From Phaseolus vulgaris (lineage: Eukaryota > Streptophyta > Magnoliopsida > Fabales > Fabaceae), in the NCBI RefSeq assembly GCF_000499845.2, contig NC_023756.2, positions 40,793,393 through 40,857,392 of the forward strand: 64,000 nt of DNA. The letters run 5' to 3'. Numbering within the stretch: the first letter of the stretch is position 1; each line of letters begins with the position of its first letter. Positions 12,385-23,821 of the stretch are shown here, piece after piece. The notes beneath the pieces are model-generated. The model saw only the letters and a list, made by a program, of their open reading frames with translations, was not told the DNA's origin and searched no databases. Position numbers and translations under genes: made by a program.

Positions 12385-15300
12385 TACAAAATGTAACTGA
12401 GTTGAAAGCAGATCTAAAGGTATGGATGAGAGAGAGCTTTGGTAACGTCAATCAGGCAGTGGAAGACATTTAGAGAAGAATTCAGAATCTAGATGAGAGG
12501 GACGATGAGAGCAAGTTAGAGAACGGAGGGAGGAAAGGAGGATGCTTTTGGAAGAGCAGAGAAGATCCAAACACTGTCAAGAACTTCTTCTTCAACAGAA
12601 GGCCAGACAAAGATGGTTGAAGCAGGGGGTTTGAATATTAGGTATTTTCGCTCAGTTATTAAGTGGAGAAGGTCGAGGAACGAAATTAGCGGACTGAGAG
12701 AAAACGGTCTTTGGCTTGAGGATCAAGCGGTGGTAAAAGGGAAGGTTAGGGACTTCTACATGGACAGGTTTAGTGGAGGTGTTAGACCACTTATCAGAAT
12801 CGATAATGTTGTTTTCAATAAGATCTCAGACGAAGACAATGGTATGTTGATAGAAAGGATTACGGAAGAGGAAATTAAGAATGCGGTGTGGAGTTGTGAA
12901 AGTTCAGAAGGTCCAGGACTAGACGGTTTTAATTTCAGATTTATAAAGTGTTGTTAGGGAAACAACTTTGAGGAGAGTGGTAGATGGCCAAGGGAAACAA
13001 ACGCCTCTTTCATATCTCTTATACCTAAGGTGGATAATTCCCAACTTTTAAATGATTCCGACCGATTTCGTTGGTGGGTTGCTTGTACAAAATAGTCGCT
13101 AGGTTGAAGAAGGTTCCGCACAAAGTCATTGACGTTAGACAGTCTGCGTTTTTGGAAGATAGGGGGTTATTGGACAGTGTGGTAGAGACTAATGAAGTGT
13201 TAGAAGAAGTGAAGAGGAGAAAGTTGATTTAGGGTTCAAAGTTGATTATGAAAGGCATACAATTTAGTGGATTGGAAGTTTATCTTTTATATGTTACAAC
13301 GACTTGATTTTTGCAGGAAGTGGATTGATTGGATAAGAGCGTGTTTAGTATCCTCGTCGATCTCGATGCTAGTTAATGGTAGTCATACACAGGAGTTCAA
13401 ACCAAGGAAGGGACCGAGACAAGGTGACCCGTTAGCGCCGTTTCTTTTTCTTATAGTGGCAGAGGGTTTAGCTGGTGTGGTAAGGAAAGCGGTGGAGAAA
13501 GGGTTGTTACAAAGCGTGGAAGTTGGCGATTGTTTGGTAAAGGTGAACATGTTTCAGTATGCGGATGATACTCTATTTTTTTGTAAAGTGGAGATTCAAA
13601 GTGTGTTTACAATTAAGGTCATGCTCAACTGTTTTGAATTGGCATTAGGTCTAAAGGTTAACTATCTCAAGAGCCGCATAGGAGGGGTGGATGCAATCGG
13701 TACTTTTTACAGAGTTGTGCCTCTATTTTGAATTGTGAGATAATGAAAACTCCTTTTAAGTATTTGGGGTTACTTGTTGGGGGGTGTCATAAAAGAAGTA
13801 ATTTCTGGGAAAGGGTGGTGGAGAGCTTAAGGAGAAGGTTAGGAAGATGAAAAGAAAAGTTTATTTCTATGGCAGGCCGGTTGTGTTTGATTGAATCAGT
13901 ATTATCTGTTTTACCTCTATTCTATATCTCCTTGTATAAAATGCCAATCATGGTGGCTAGGGAAATATAAATACTTTAGAGGAATTTCTTATGGGGTTGG
14001 AGTAAAGAAAGAAGGAAGTAGTGTGGGTGACCTGGAGGAAAGTTTGTGAGTCTTAGGAGGAAGAAGGGTTAGGAATGGTAGAGGTAAGAAAGTTCCATGC
14101 TGCGCTTTTAGGAAAGTGGATTTGGCGTATAAAACTGGTTTGTGGAATGAGGTGCTGGAATCGAAGTATGGAGGCTGGAGAGGCCTAAAGAATCAAGGCA
14201 TTAACAGATCATACTCATTGTGGTGGAGGGACTTGAATGAGATTTGGAGGTTTGAAGGGTGGAAAGGATGTTTTAAGGATAAATTTTCCTAAGAGGTAGG
14301 GAACGGGAGACAAATTTCTCTATGGAAGGACAAATGGTTGGGTAATGAGAGTCTAAAAGATAGGTCCTCGAGGATTTTCTCTGTTTGTTTTGGCAAGGAA
14401 GACAAGTTGTGACAAGGAGGGGAATGGAATAACAATCTCGAGTGGGTTTAAAAGATAGGATGGAGAAGGAGTTTGTTTGAGTGGGAAAAACATCAGGAGC
14501 AAGAGCTGGTAACACTGATAGGTAGTATGATTATCAATGGGAAAAATGAGGATCAGTGGGTGTGGAAAGAAAATGATACAACAGAGTTCTCAGTTAAATT
14601 AGCGTATAGTATTTTAAAAGGGAAGCTGAGGGGGAAGGCGAGATGTATGAGCCATTTTGGAGGATTAAGACCCAACCTTCACAACACTTGTAGCATGACA
14701 AGTGTTGGAGGATAAAATAACATCTAAAGTAAATCTGGTGAAAGAGGGGATAATGATGGAGAGTAACATATGTAGTATGTGTGGGGAGGAAGCGGAGGCA
14801 ATGTCACATTTTTTTTATACATACAGGGTAGCTTGGTTAGTATGGTCAAAGTGTTATGAGTGGGTGGGTTCGGCTTCGACGGTCCATCATGAGCCAAAAA
14901 TGCACTTCTCATAGTTCAGGATGGTTAAGGAAAGTGATGTCGTTAACCAAAGATGGCTTTGCGTGTGGATAACAGTTGTAGGGGAACTATGGAAACAAAT
15001 GATATAAGAAGATCTTTAGATATGGACATGTACATCATATTGAAATCTTCGCGGTGGCTCAACTGAAGATATGGTCATAGATAACTGCGAAGGTACGTTA
15101 GTGTGATTTTCTTACTCTGATTTGTGTCTCGAACCTATTGTTTGTATGAGGTCTATTAAAGCTAATAAAGGTTAGGGTATGAGTACATTATTAGTGTTAA
15201 GGCCGGTAGAACACGATCTCTTTAGTGGTGGTGTTGTAGATGTGTTTGTCGTGCTTTACTTTGTTTGGTAGATTGTTGTGAAACTTAGTGTTCTTGCGTT

Positions 15301-15395
15301 TTGTAAGGGTGGATATGTTTTCTAGTCTCTTTATAAGGGTTGAGGTATCTCATAAATACCCCTAGTAATTATTTTTTTCTTGTTGATAAAAAAAA
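12385..15395 (+). mobile_element. LINE-A: 5'-truncated L1-type retrotransposon
   Basis: The insertion carries the second half of LINE ORF2, a 3' untranslated region and an A-rich tail (about 15385-15395). Its first recognisable codons match the segment between endonuclease and RT in LINE-B (the 'KVW...FG.VNQA' stretch at 53420-53465). All earlier sequence is absent, as expected for 5' truncation during target-primed reverse transcription. It is related to LINE-B at 50165-56361 but more decayed. No target-site duplication could be identified. Confidence 0.8.
12390..15150 (+). pseudogene. LINE-A ORF2 remnant (reverse transcriptase and zinc-knuckle C-terminus)
   Basis: Recognisable pieces lie in order. 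First comes the pre-RT region with 'FRSVIKWRRSRNEI' (12613-12957), ending in the RT-family GLDGFNFRFIK motif. The RT core follows at 13267-13731 with RQGDPLAPFLFLIVAEGLAG and an intact YADD active site (13558-13569). Then come 'MAGRLCLI..VLS.LPLF'-like sequence near 13867-13930 and a C-terminal segment at 14473-14914 with CSMCGEEAEAMSHFF, the zf-RVT type knuckle. Several frameshifts and stops separate these pieces, so no functional RT can be made. Confidence 0.8.
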
Positions 15396-15619
15396 ACTAA
15401 CGAATCTGTACAATATGAATGTGTACATGAGTTTTAGATCTCATACCTAGGAGTGTTCGGTGGAGGATTTTTTTGCTTTAGTATCGTGGAGGCAAACGAT
15501 AACAATATTGGTGATGAACTCATGAGGGTTTTAGAAGAGGTGAGTTTTAGAAGACATCTTATATTAGTTCTCTAGCATGTTAAGGTTGAGAACATGAACG
15601 AGACACGTTTTCAGAGATG
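15396..15619. other. Short spacer after the LINE-A tail
   Basis: No feature is seen between the LINE-A poly(A) tail and the repeated segment that follows. Confidence 0.4.
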
Positions 15620-16180
15620 TCGATGATCACTATTCTTAAAAACTTATATGTGATAAGTTAGCAACTCTATGATACAATACGAACTTTTTAAATAATATCA
15701 AAGATATTAGAACTAGCAAGAAAAATCACAAGTGTCAACACAATCTAGGACTAGAGAAGTAGAAGAAGAGAGAAGAAAATGAGAAAAGACGTGTGTTTTG
15801 GAGAAGTGTAAAAACATTTATTTACAAGTGAAGAAAACCTAAGGTTGCGGATGAATAGGAAAAAAGGAAGCAACTTCGAGTGTCAGATGTGCAATAAAGT
15901 GTGCAATATGGCTAGAAATGGAGCAATACGCTCCTTGTGGGCTTTTCGATCATATCAACATCAGATCTGGAAGCGTTCGAAGGAAGCTGAATATTATGCG
16001 TCATCCTGAGAACGTTTTTTGACTTGCGAAGAAAATCCAACTTCGAATGGGTTTGTGTTCGAGAAGTCCTCCTACAAGATCTATATTTGAATCTGAAGTT
16101 GATTGGAGAATACACAGTCACAAAAAAAAAATGCAAAGTCATGCATAATGTTTCGCACTTTATTTTCTTTTGCGATATTC
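15620..16180. repeat. Dispersed repeat, relative of the 8580-9178 LTR fragment
   Basis: It shares with 8660-9160, in the same orientation, 'gatattagaactagcaag', a purine-rich 'agagaagtagaagaagag' stretch, 'acgtgtgttttggag' and a 'gtcatcct..gaacg' segment. No polypurine tract is seen here. It is probably a decayed LTR of the same family. Confidence 0.45.
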
Positions 16181-16199
16181 TTCAGAAGTTTTTTTGTTA

Positions 16200-18410
16200 A
16201 AAAAGAATCGAAGAAGAAAGTAAAAAAGAAATAATGAAAAGTTTGAATCAAAGGTTTTCCCGATGATGAAAGCTAAATGAATAGAATGTAGTTCTAATAA
16301 AAGTCAGCATCATGATAAATTAAATTCTTAAAGGAGGAAGAATCACAAATTCTATAATTGTGGCTTGAGAGAAAATAATAAAAACATTGTTGGCAAAGAA
16401 GAATGAAAAAAAAAGTAATAAATTCTCACAAGGTTGTATGTATTGTTAGTGCATAAAAAAATGGAGATATTTTGATTAAGAAAATAATAGTTAATTCTGA
16501 AAGTGAAAAATTACTTTATGGTGTGTGGATACTAGATTTATATTCAGCTTACCTTGTTTGTACATCAAAAATAATTTTATATTTATGATCTAGTCTTAGA
16601 AGGATTCATGTTTAAGGAAAATTATCATACCTTATAAATTGTTGGAGTAAATTTTGTTATAATAAAAATGTATGATGATATTATTTATACATTTATAAAG
16701 CTTGAAGAGAAATATATTGTTTATTGGACAATTAGATGACTTCAAATGTAATATCTATGCAAAATGTGAAACCTTAAAAATTGTGATAGAATTTAGTAGG
16801 TATGAAATTGTGATAGAATTTGGTAGGTGTGAAAGTAAGGAATATCACACAATAAATTTATATATACATTTGAGGGAAGTGTTGCAAGAATTAAAGTAAA
16901 TTAATTGTAATAGTAAGTCAAGAAGAAAAAAATTATGTCATGACATTATTGTCTTGCTAATATCTTAAAACAAGATCTGAAAAAAATCTTGCAAAATGTA
17001 ATTACATTTAAGTTTAAAGAGTTAATTTACATTTTTGTGAGTTATGTTATAAGTAAACATTATAGTTTGATAAAGTGACTACAATGAGGAGTAAAATATT
17101 TTGTGTAATTGATTATTATTTTAAGAGATTGAGGGTGTACCTTACAAGAAGAAGTTAAATGTGTTTTTAATATTTAAGGAATTTAAAACATAGATAAAAT
17201 TTCAAATTGGAAACAAAAATTAAGTATTTGAGGTTAGATAATGAGAAAAACATGTAGAAAACAAATTTTTGATATTTAACAAACAAAGTGAAATTATTAG
17301 ACAATTTTTAGTTTCACATAGACAAAAAAAAAATATGCAATAGAGCATATGAATATAACCCTCCTAACAAAACTTATAATAAGAACATTCGGAATGGTCA
17401 ATTCTGTCTAGATAGAAGTAGTTAAAATTGCATGTTATGTGATAGATTGATTACCTTTAGTAGTGATTGGTTTGAAGATATCGATGAAGATATCGATGAA
17501 GATTAGAAATTAAAACCAACTATTTTTTTTTTATGTGTTCAAATATATTATGTATGTAGTATACAACTCTTAAAAAATAGATCTAAAATCTAGGAATTTT
17601 ATATTATTAGGTTATGATAGTGTGAATTGATTCACTTATGTAATCTTGTTGTCCACACAATTATTGTCAACAAAAATGTAGTATTTACAAAATGGATTAT
17701 AAATTCAAAAAACAAAAGATAAAAAAGTTTGACTTTCTCAAAATAATTACTTATTAAAAGTTTTGTGATACTTTAACATGGAAGATTATAAACCAAATTT
17801 TACTCGATTTTCAGTGAAGTGTATGTTATCTTCGAGTATAAGTCCTAATAATGAATCAAAGATGATCAAAATGTTCGGAGTACTATATACATCAACTATA
17901 GGAAACACTATGCATGTCATGAGTAGTGAGACATGGTAGTATATCATGGAAAATTTAGGTGGAGAGCACTAAAATGTTGTTAAAAAGATCCTTAGATTCG
18001 TTAAAAGAACCTTAATGTTACGTTATGTGTTAGAGAATAAAAAATTGATTCAAATTTTACATACGATTGGGTATAAAGAAGATATATTACTGATTATTTG
18101 CACTTGTTGGAGGAGTAGTAAGTTGATTTATCAAAGTTATAAAATATATTAGTTGTGTTTATTCCTAAACTAAGTCATTAATCATGCAAGGAATCTATAT
18201 AAATATATAGATTGATGGAGAAACAGGAAAACAAGTAATAGAATATTTTTGTGCATTATAATAGTTAGATTGTCGTGCATATATCATGTTTTTCATTTAA
18301 GGAAAAAATATATAGACATACAATAGATAGTATAGAAAATAAATACGAAAATCTAGCAACTTACAATAAAGTCGATTAATACTAACAAATTTATATAACG
18401 TCAATCCTAC
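16200..18410 (+). pseudogene. Ty1/copia polyprotein relic (gag end to RNase H)
   Basis: No open frame survives, but translation across frames gives the copia order. There is a gag knuckle hint (FYNCG, about 16350). A protease-like 'WILD..SAY.VCTSK' starts at 16525. Integrase-like segments follow ('EIIRQFLVSHR..KNMQ' about 17285-17345; 'CYVIDWLPLVV' about 17430-17465). An RT end matches 'LYTSTIGNTMHVM' about 17885-17925, where the family has PYASAVGSLMYAM. RNase H-like '.YITDYL..L.GG' is near 18080-18120 and an 'HYNS..VVHIS' region near 18255-18300. The element is ancient; identification relies on the collinear order of weak matches. Confidence 0.55.
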
Positions 18411-19332
18411 CATGACTTATCCAAAAAAAAAAAAAAGATAAATAATGTAAAAATGTGATTAGTTTAATCAAAATCTTGAATTAGTGACTGATTTTTTTTC
18501 TCTTTCTTTCATGCATATTGGTATGAAAGGAGACTTATGGTCCTTATTTCTCCGTCCCAAATAAACTTATTTATTCTTAATAAAAAAAATTAATAGAGGA
18601 AAAACAACAATTTCTCATATAAGGTTCTCTCAATAACTTGGAGTTTTCTATTTTTTTTCAAGAGATCGTTTTTTTTTTCTTGAACTTTAAGAGAGGTGTT
18701 GTAATTTCTTTCATTGTCAACTCTGTTCTTCTCTTCTCATCTCTTAATTAACCTTGAATGTTAGACTAATAGAGTCTTTATACATATAATGGTAGTTTCC
18801 TTGGAGATAAAAAAAATACTGTCCCTATTGCCACTCTTCATCAGTTAAGAAAATCCACATATGACCATAACCCTTCAACATGCCTACAAGACTATATACA
18901 ACACGCAATCAATCACCTCACACACTCAAACTTAATTTAATTACCCTTTCACTATAGAACCCTTTTTTCTCCAATGTCAATAATAACTACAAACCTCAAT
19001 GCCATCATCACCAAGTTATTAAATATGCTCTTTGAAGAGAAGTGATGGCAATTGAGATGGGAAGCAAATCTTACTTGATTTGTTGTTCCCTTGCAACCTA
19101 GCACACATTTTATGGTGAAAAACAAAGCTCTAGACAACCACAACAATTTTTCTTTCTTGAAACAGTTATTTAGCTTGGTTTTCAACAATAATTCACAACT
19201 TATTCTTCATTCCACATGGAACCCAATAACTCCCTTATCTTAATCTTGGTTTATGATGATGATGATATATAACAGTCCTGTTTAAATAGAAGAAGAAAGA
19301 TTTGAAAATAAAAATAATAAAGATAAGATAAA
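18411..19332. other. Upstream flank of the HSF gene, no gene seen
   Basis: A single 'tctccgtcccaaataa' at 18549 resembles a Stowaway-type MITE end, but no partner end is seen. An open frame on the minus strand at 18952-19188 has no recognised domain. Confidence 0.4.
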
Positions 19333-19356
19333 GAGAGAGAGAGAGAGAGAGAGAGA
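19333..19356. repeat. (GA)12 microsatellite
   Basis: An uninterrupted GA dinucleotide run in the upstream region of the HSF gene. GA/CT tracts are frequent near plant promoters. Confidence 0.9.
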
Positions 19357-19391
19357 TATGATAATATATTTGTTTTAGAAAAAAAGGTGTA

Positions 19392-19404
19392 GAAGTTTCT
19401 TGAA
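19392..19404 (+). promoter_or_regulatory. Perfect heat-shock element, distal
   Basis: GAAgtTTCttGAA is a three-unit element of alternating GAA/TTC with 2-bp spacing, the binding site for trimeric HSFs. It lies 310 bp upstream of the HSF start codon. Confidence 0.65.
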
Positions 19405-19521
19405 TTAAGAAGAGGCGTGGAAGCTATCTTTAGGTGGATGCTGGGAGAATTCCACACCCATCAACATGCAAACAAATGCGGTTATTAATAAACAAAAGAA
19501 AACAAATTCCTCATTCACACG

Positions 19522-19534
19522 GAACTTTCTCGAC
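19522..19534 (+). promoter_or_regulatory. Near-perfect heat-shock element
   Basis: GAActTTCtcGAc has three units with one mismatch in the last, 180 bp upstream of the HSF start codon. Confidence 0.5.
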
Positions 19535-19634
19535 ATAAGATGTAACGCAGTACCTTCTCGCCCCTTCCTTTCTAATCTTCCTCATAACTTTCTTTCTCTT
19601 TCTTTCTCTCTCCCTCATCCTTATATTTCCAACG

Positions 19635-19647
19635 GAACCTTCTAGAA
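19635..19647 (+). promoter_or_regulatory. Perfect heat-shock element, proximal
   Basis: GAAccTTCtaGAA is a canonical three-unit heat-shock element only 67 bp upstream of the ATG, so it may fall in the 5' untranslated region or core promoter. With the distal sites it suggests control by HSFs, possibly including the gene's own product. Confidence 0.65.
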
Positions 19648-19713
19648 CCACCATAACCCCAATCTCTCCCTTCCTCGCGCGCATCCACACCATTCGTCTG
19701 CGGCTCTTCCTCC

Positions 19714-20841
19714 ATGGCTCAGCCGCCTCCGGTGGAACACAACACCGACTCCACCACCACCGCCTCTGCCGCTGCAGACTCACAGAGATCTATTCCAACG
19801 CCGTTTCTCACCAAAACCTTTCAACTCGTCGACGACCAATCCATCGACGATGTTATTTCCTGGAACGACGACGGATCAACGTTCATCGTTTGGAACCCTA
19901 CCGTCTTCGCCAGAGACTTGCTTCCTAAATATTTTAAACACAACAATTTCTCCAGTTTCGTTCGCCAACTCAACACTTACGTAATTCATTTCAACTCTAT
20001 CACCGCGTTATATTTTCCTATTATTTGTGCTGCTTATTTTGGTTTGGTTTTCTAACGTTGTTTTTCGTTTTTGCCTGGTTTGCAGGGATTCAGGAAGGTC
20101 GTACCTGATCGGTGGGAATTCTCGAACGATTGTTTCCGTCGAGGCGAGAAGCGCCTTCTGAGCGAAATTCAACGGCGGAAGATTTCGTTGCCGGCGCCGA
20201 CTCCGTGTCTGACAGCGCCGGCAACGGTTGTTGTTCCGACGCCGATGCCGTTGACTGCGATACCGATCATATCCCCGTCGAACTCCGGCGAGGAGCAGGT
20301 GATATCGTCGAACTCTTCACCGTCGCTCGCGCCGGCGGAGCTCGTCGACGAGAACGAGAGGCTGAGGAAAGAGAACGTTCAGTTGACCAAAGAGCTCGCG
20401 GAGATGAGATCGCTCTGCAACAATATATATGCTCTCATGTCAAATTACGCCAACGCCAACGGTAACACTAACGGGAACGGAAGTTACCAAACGGACGGCG
20501 GTGCTGGTGGCGCTCAGGGAAGTAGGGAGTCCGGCATGACGGCGTTGAAGCCGCTCGATTTGATGCCGACGAAACGGATCTCCGGTGAGGACGCGGCGGA
20601 GGTGATGAATCCGAAGCTATTCGGTGTGGCGATTGGAGCGAAGCGCGCGAGGGAGGGAGGAGGAAGTTGTGAAGATTGTGGAGAAGAAGGTGGAGGAAAG
20701 AAAGATACGCTGCTGCGTTTGCATCACCCAGGTCCTGCGGACGTGAAACCTGAGCCGTTGGATTGCCAGAGCCATCGCGAGAATCAGGAAACGCCGTGGT
20801 TAAGTCAGTGTCACATAGCAAATCAGAGGGTGTGTAACTGA
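19714..20841 (+). CDS. HSFB2B: Class B heat-shock transcription factor, HsfB2b type
   Basis: Two exons, 19714-19980 and 20086-20841, give 340 residues. The ATG starts the only frame reaching the DNA-binding domain. Domains in order: a variable N-terminus; the winged-helix DNA-binding domain (about 30-122, containing [12 protein letters not shown] and [16 protein letters not shown], then [12 protein letters not shown]); a linker with [15 protein letters not shown] (154-168), which I recognise from HsfB2b; a short HR-A/B coiled coil (about 173-210) without the class A insertion; the LFGV repressor motif (267-270); and the basic KRAR (275-278), a likely nuclear signal. There is no class A activation (AHA) motif. 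Class B HSFs repress and modulate heat and defence genes in the nucleus. Three upstream heat-shock elements suggest feedback. The gene appears intact. Confidence 0.93.
19981..20085 (+). other. HSF intron
   Basis: The intron is 105 bp, with GT at 19981 and a pyrimidine-rich tract ending in tttgcag at 20085. It splits the DNA-binding domain between ...LNTY and GFRK, the position conserved in plant HSF genes. Removing it joins both frames in phase zero. Confidence 0.92.
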
Positions 20842-22708
20842 CACGCGGCGACAGTTAAGTGGAGGAACATTTTAGATTTAGATACGCAATGGCGTAGGGA
20901 ATCCGAGACCCGGCACGCGGAGACGCACGTGAGAGTGTCACGTGTATCGTTTAACCGTTTGGGACCGATTCCCAGAAGGTTCTCAGAAGTCAGAGGAAAA
21001 CGATACTTTGTAGTCTTTTTTCTTCCCTCTCTTTCCTATTTTTCATTTATTGGATTTGGACTGTAGATTTGCCTTTGAGGGTAGTATTGAAGATAAGATT
21101 TTTATTTAGCCCTATAAATTATTTTTTTAGTTCTGAAAACTCACTCATCTCAATGTATTTATTAATACCATACTGCAAATTTGTGCTTGCTTTTCTATTT
21201 TTCTCCTCTCATTTTTTAAATCTTCAACTTAATTTTATCAATACTATTATTAGGACCTTACAAAAGATTTCATATAATTATCTGAAATTATCTCTAGCTT
21301 TCTGTAATTATTACTTCCCTTGAACACCAAAATAAAAGGATAGGGATTTTGTTTCTAATTATTAGTGACGGATTATTATTAAATAAAAATATTATTGTGG
21401 TATTAAATGTTAAAAATTTATATTGGTAGAACCTGTTTAACAGTTTTCATAATAAATTTATTGACGTTAATGAGTTAAACTGAAATTGAGTTTGTGCAGT
21501 GAAATGTAGAGGAAGGAATTTCTAGAATAGTTAAATTAGGTTGGAGAAGTGCCGAACTAATACGCGTTTGGAAGAAAGGGGATTCCTAGCCGTCCAAACA
21601 CGTTGAAAATATTGGTAACAGAAAAAAATAAATGAGAATTTGCATTTGGTCGGATTAGAAATTAATTAGAGAGAGAAAAAAAAACAGAAAAGATATTTAT
21701 CTGGAAATTTTTCAAGTGAGTTTAAAAAATAAGAAGAAATCTAATCAAGTGATTTGTTTTTCTTTGATTATATTTAAAATAGTGAAGGAGAAATATTAGA
21801 AGAGTATAATTTCATTTAAATAATTTAATTATAATTATAATCTAATAATCTAAGAAATATGCACTATAGTTGCTACATACTTTGTGTGTATATACGTGAG
21901 TTATATTAATTATTTTGTATTTAATTGGGTTTTAAATTAAAATTTAAAATAAGCACTCTTCTGGACTTTAACTATTGGGCACTATTTTAAAATTTTCTTG
22001 CATATTTATAAGATTTTGTTTTTATCGTCCATTGGATTTTTTTAATTTATTGTTAAATAATTCTCTTTCACAACATATAAAATGTATTTTCTAAGAATTC
22101 AATTTATTCTATGAGTTCTCGAAGATGATAAAGTTTAAAACTTATGATAAGGTTCAAAATGTTCTTTTAAAGTTAGAAGTTAAAATTAGAGTGAAAGTTA
22201 AAAATATGAATTGGTTCAAAATTTTCGGAAATTTGAGAGTAACAAAAATTATTAAAATAATTTCTAAAACAGGTTAATCCAATAAATAATAAATAATAGT
22301 AAAGGTTAATCCAATAAATAATAAATAATATGCAATAATATCATAGAATTTGTTGACCGTTGCTTGCTAATACAAATAAAGGTCCATTTAATTGAATTTT
22401 TAAGATTCAATTTTTTTTAATGTTTTTGAAAATTAAAATAAAAAGACTTTTCTATTGTCCTCTTATCTTTATTTTTTAATTTAAATTTTCAATATAATTA
22501 TTTAGTTCTTATTGAAGTATTCTTTAGTCTCCCAATATTTTCATGTAGATACTTAAATATATATAGTAATGTAAGAAAAAAAAATTGAAATAATTTATTG
22601 AAGTGTGTCTATATGTATGTATTATAGATACTTTAAGAAAAATAATTCAATTATTCTATAATCAAATTGGGAAAGCACGGAAGAAGAAGAAGATTTGGAT
22701 TATTAATG
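20842..22708. other. HSF 3' flank and AT-rich spacer
   Basis: The first few hundred bases are probably the 3' untranslated region. AATAAA-type signals occur near 21330, and 'cacgtgagagtgtcacgtg' at 20926-20944 contains two CACGTG boxes of unknown relevance. The rest is AT-rich with no gene. A short direct repeat 'ggttaatccaataaataataaata' occurs twice at about 22270-22330. Confidence 0.5.
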
Positions 22709-22950
22709 AAAGCAATTAGGGATGGCAAAGCGGGGCGGGCCGTGCGGGCCGGCCCGCGGCCCGCTGGTAAAAAACGCGGGGCGGACTGACCTTTTCAACC
22801 CGCTAACCCACATTAGCTCGCCCCGCATTAGCCCGCAACCCGCGCGGGCCAGTAGCGGGGCGGGGCGGGCTGGCCCGCTAACCCGCAAGAAAAAAAAATT
22901 GGCACTTAGTAGCAGGGCAACGTAAAAAAAATCTACCACTAAAAAATCCG

Positions 22951-22990
22951 TACAAACTCAAAACAAACCTGTACAAACTCAAAACAAACC
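22951..22990. repeat. 20-bp direct repeat inside the hAT element
   Basis: The words 'gtacaaactcaaaacaaacc' occur twice in immediate succession, followed by a third shortened copy. Confidence 0.75.
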
Positions 22991-23293
22991 CAATACAAAC
23001 TCACTGCAACCATAACAAGGGGCAAAAAGAACAACAACTCTTATCCACCAACCCAACATCCCACAAAAACCAAGAACCATCGAAATAGAGATACCTATCA
23101 CCCTAAACTGGGTCATGCCAATTAAATTGATTTCAAACACGATAAAAGAGAAAGACACCAGTCAGAAAAGGAGAAGCAAGCAGAGGGTATTTTAGAAGTT
23201 ACCCATGACCAAGCCTCCAAAAGTTATCTTATTTTTATTGTATTTTTTTATGAAAAATTAATTAATTAATTGTCATTGTTTTAATATATGCAG

Positions 23294-23382
23294 ATGACGG
23301 GGAAGATTATAATTATGAAAAAATGGATGAAAGTTCTTCTAAGGTGACATCCGATGTTATTGAAATGGAAGAATGTCAATAA
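23294..23382 (+). pseudogene. Possible last-exon remnant of a hAT-encoded protein
   Basis: After an acceptor-like atatgcag, an acidic open stretch of about 29 codons (DDGEDYNYEKMDESSSKV...) ends in TAA at 23380-23382. Acidic C-termini are common in plant hAT transposases, so this may be the surviving 3' end of the parent element's gene. There is no catalytic domain; this is inference. Confidence 0.35.
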
Positions 23383-23500
23383 TGTTTATGTTTAATGTTT
23401 TTGAATTAATGTTTATGTTTAATGTTTTGGAATTAAGTATTTTTAATGTTTTGGAATGAGGTATTTTTAATGTTTTGGAAGTGGAAGAATAGTGATATTT
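23383..23500. repeat. Tandem repeat of about 25 bp inside the hAT element
   Basis: About four units of the type 'aatgtttttaatgttttggaat' lie directly after the acidic frame. Confidence 0.7.
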
Positions 23501-23821
23501 GATATTTATCTTAATGTTTTGATGTTTGACTATATTTGAAAAGGAAGAAAAAAAAATTAGGTTTGATAATAACAAATATATAGGTTTAATTTGACAATTT
23601 TTTAAGAACAAAATGTAAAAAAAATAAATATTTAATTATAAAAAAAAAGAACGCGGGCTGGCCAGCAAATCTGCGGGTCAGCTCTTATGCGGGGCGGGTC
23701 GGGAATTCTAGCCCGCAATAACTTTGCGGGGCGGGCCAACCCGTCCCGCATCTTTGCGGGCCAAGCGCGGGGCGGGCCAATGTGGGGCGGGCTGGCCCGC
23801 TTTGCCATCCCTAAAAGCAAT

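Larger units (their letters stand above)
22717..23813. mobile_element. Non-autonomous hAT transposon
   Basis: The element is 1097 bp and bounded by an exact 8-bp target-site duplication aaagcaat (22709-22716 and 23814-23821). The perfect terminal inverted repeat TAGGGATGGCAAAGCGGG opens at 22717 and its complement closes at 23813. The subterminal 150 bp at each end are built of GC-rich 'gcggggcgggcc' and 'cggcccgc' words in a very AT-rich setting. An 8-bp duplication and this end sequence fit the hAT superfamily. The interior has no complete transposase. The two overlapping frames at the left end are artefacts of the GC-rich repeats. Confidence 0.9.

Noticed and set aside
18543..18600. Stowaway-type MITE end
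   Set aside because: Only one end-like motif, with no inverted partner and no TA duplication.
18952..19188. Minus-strand 78-codon frame upstream of the HSF gene
   Set aside because: No domain or signal recognised; it could be promoter DNA of the HSF gene.
20112..20821. Overlapping frames inside HSF exon 2
   Set aside because: They are shadows of the HSF coding frame, made open by its high GC content.
22703..22939. Two overlapping frames rich in Ala, Gly, Pro and Arg
   Set aside because: They are products of the GC-rich hAT subterminal repeats.
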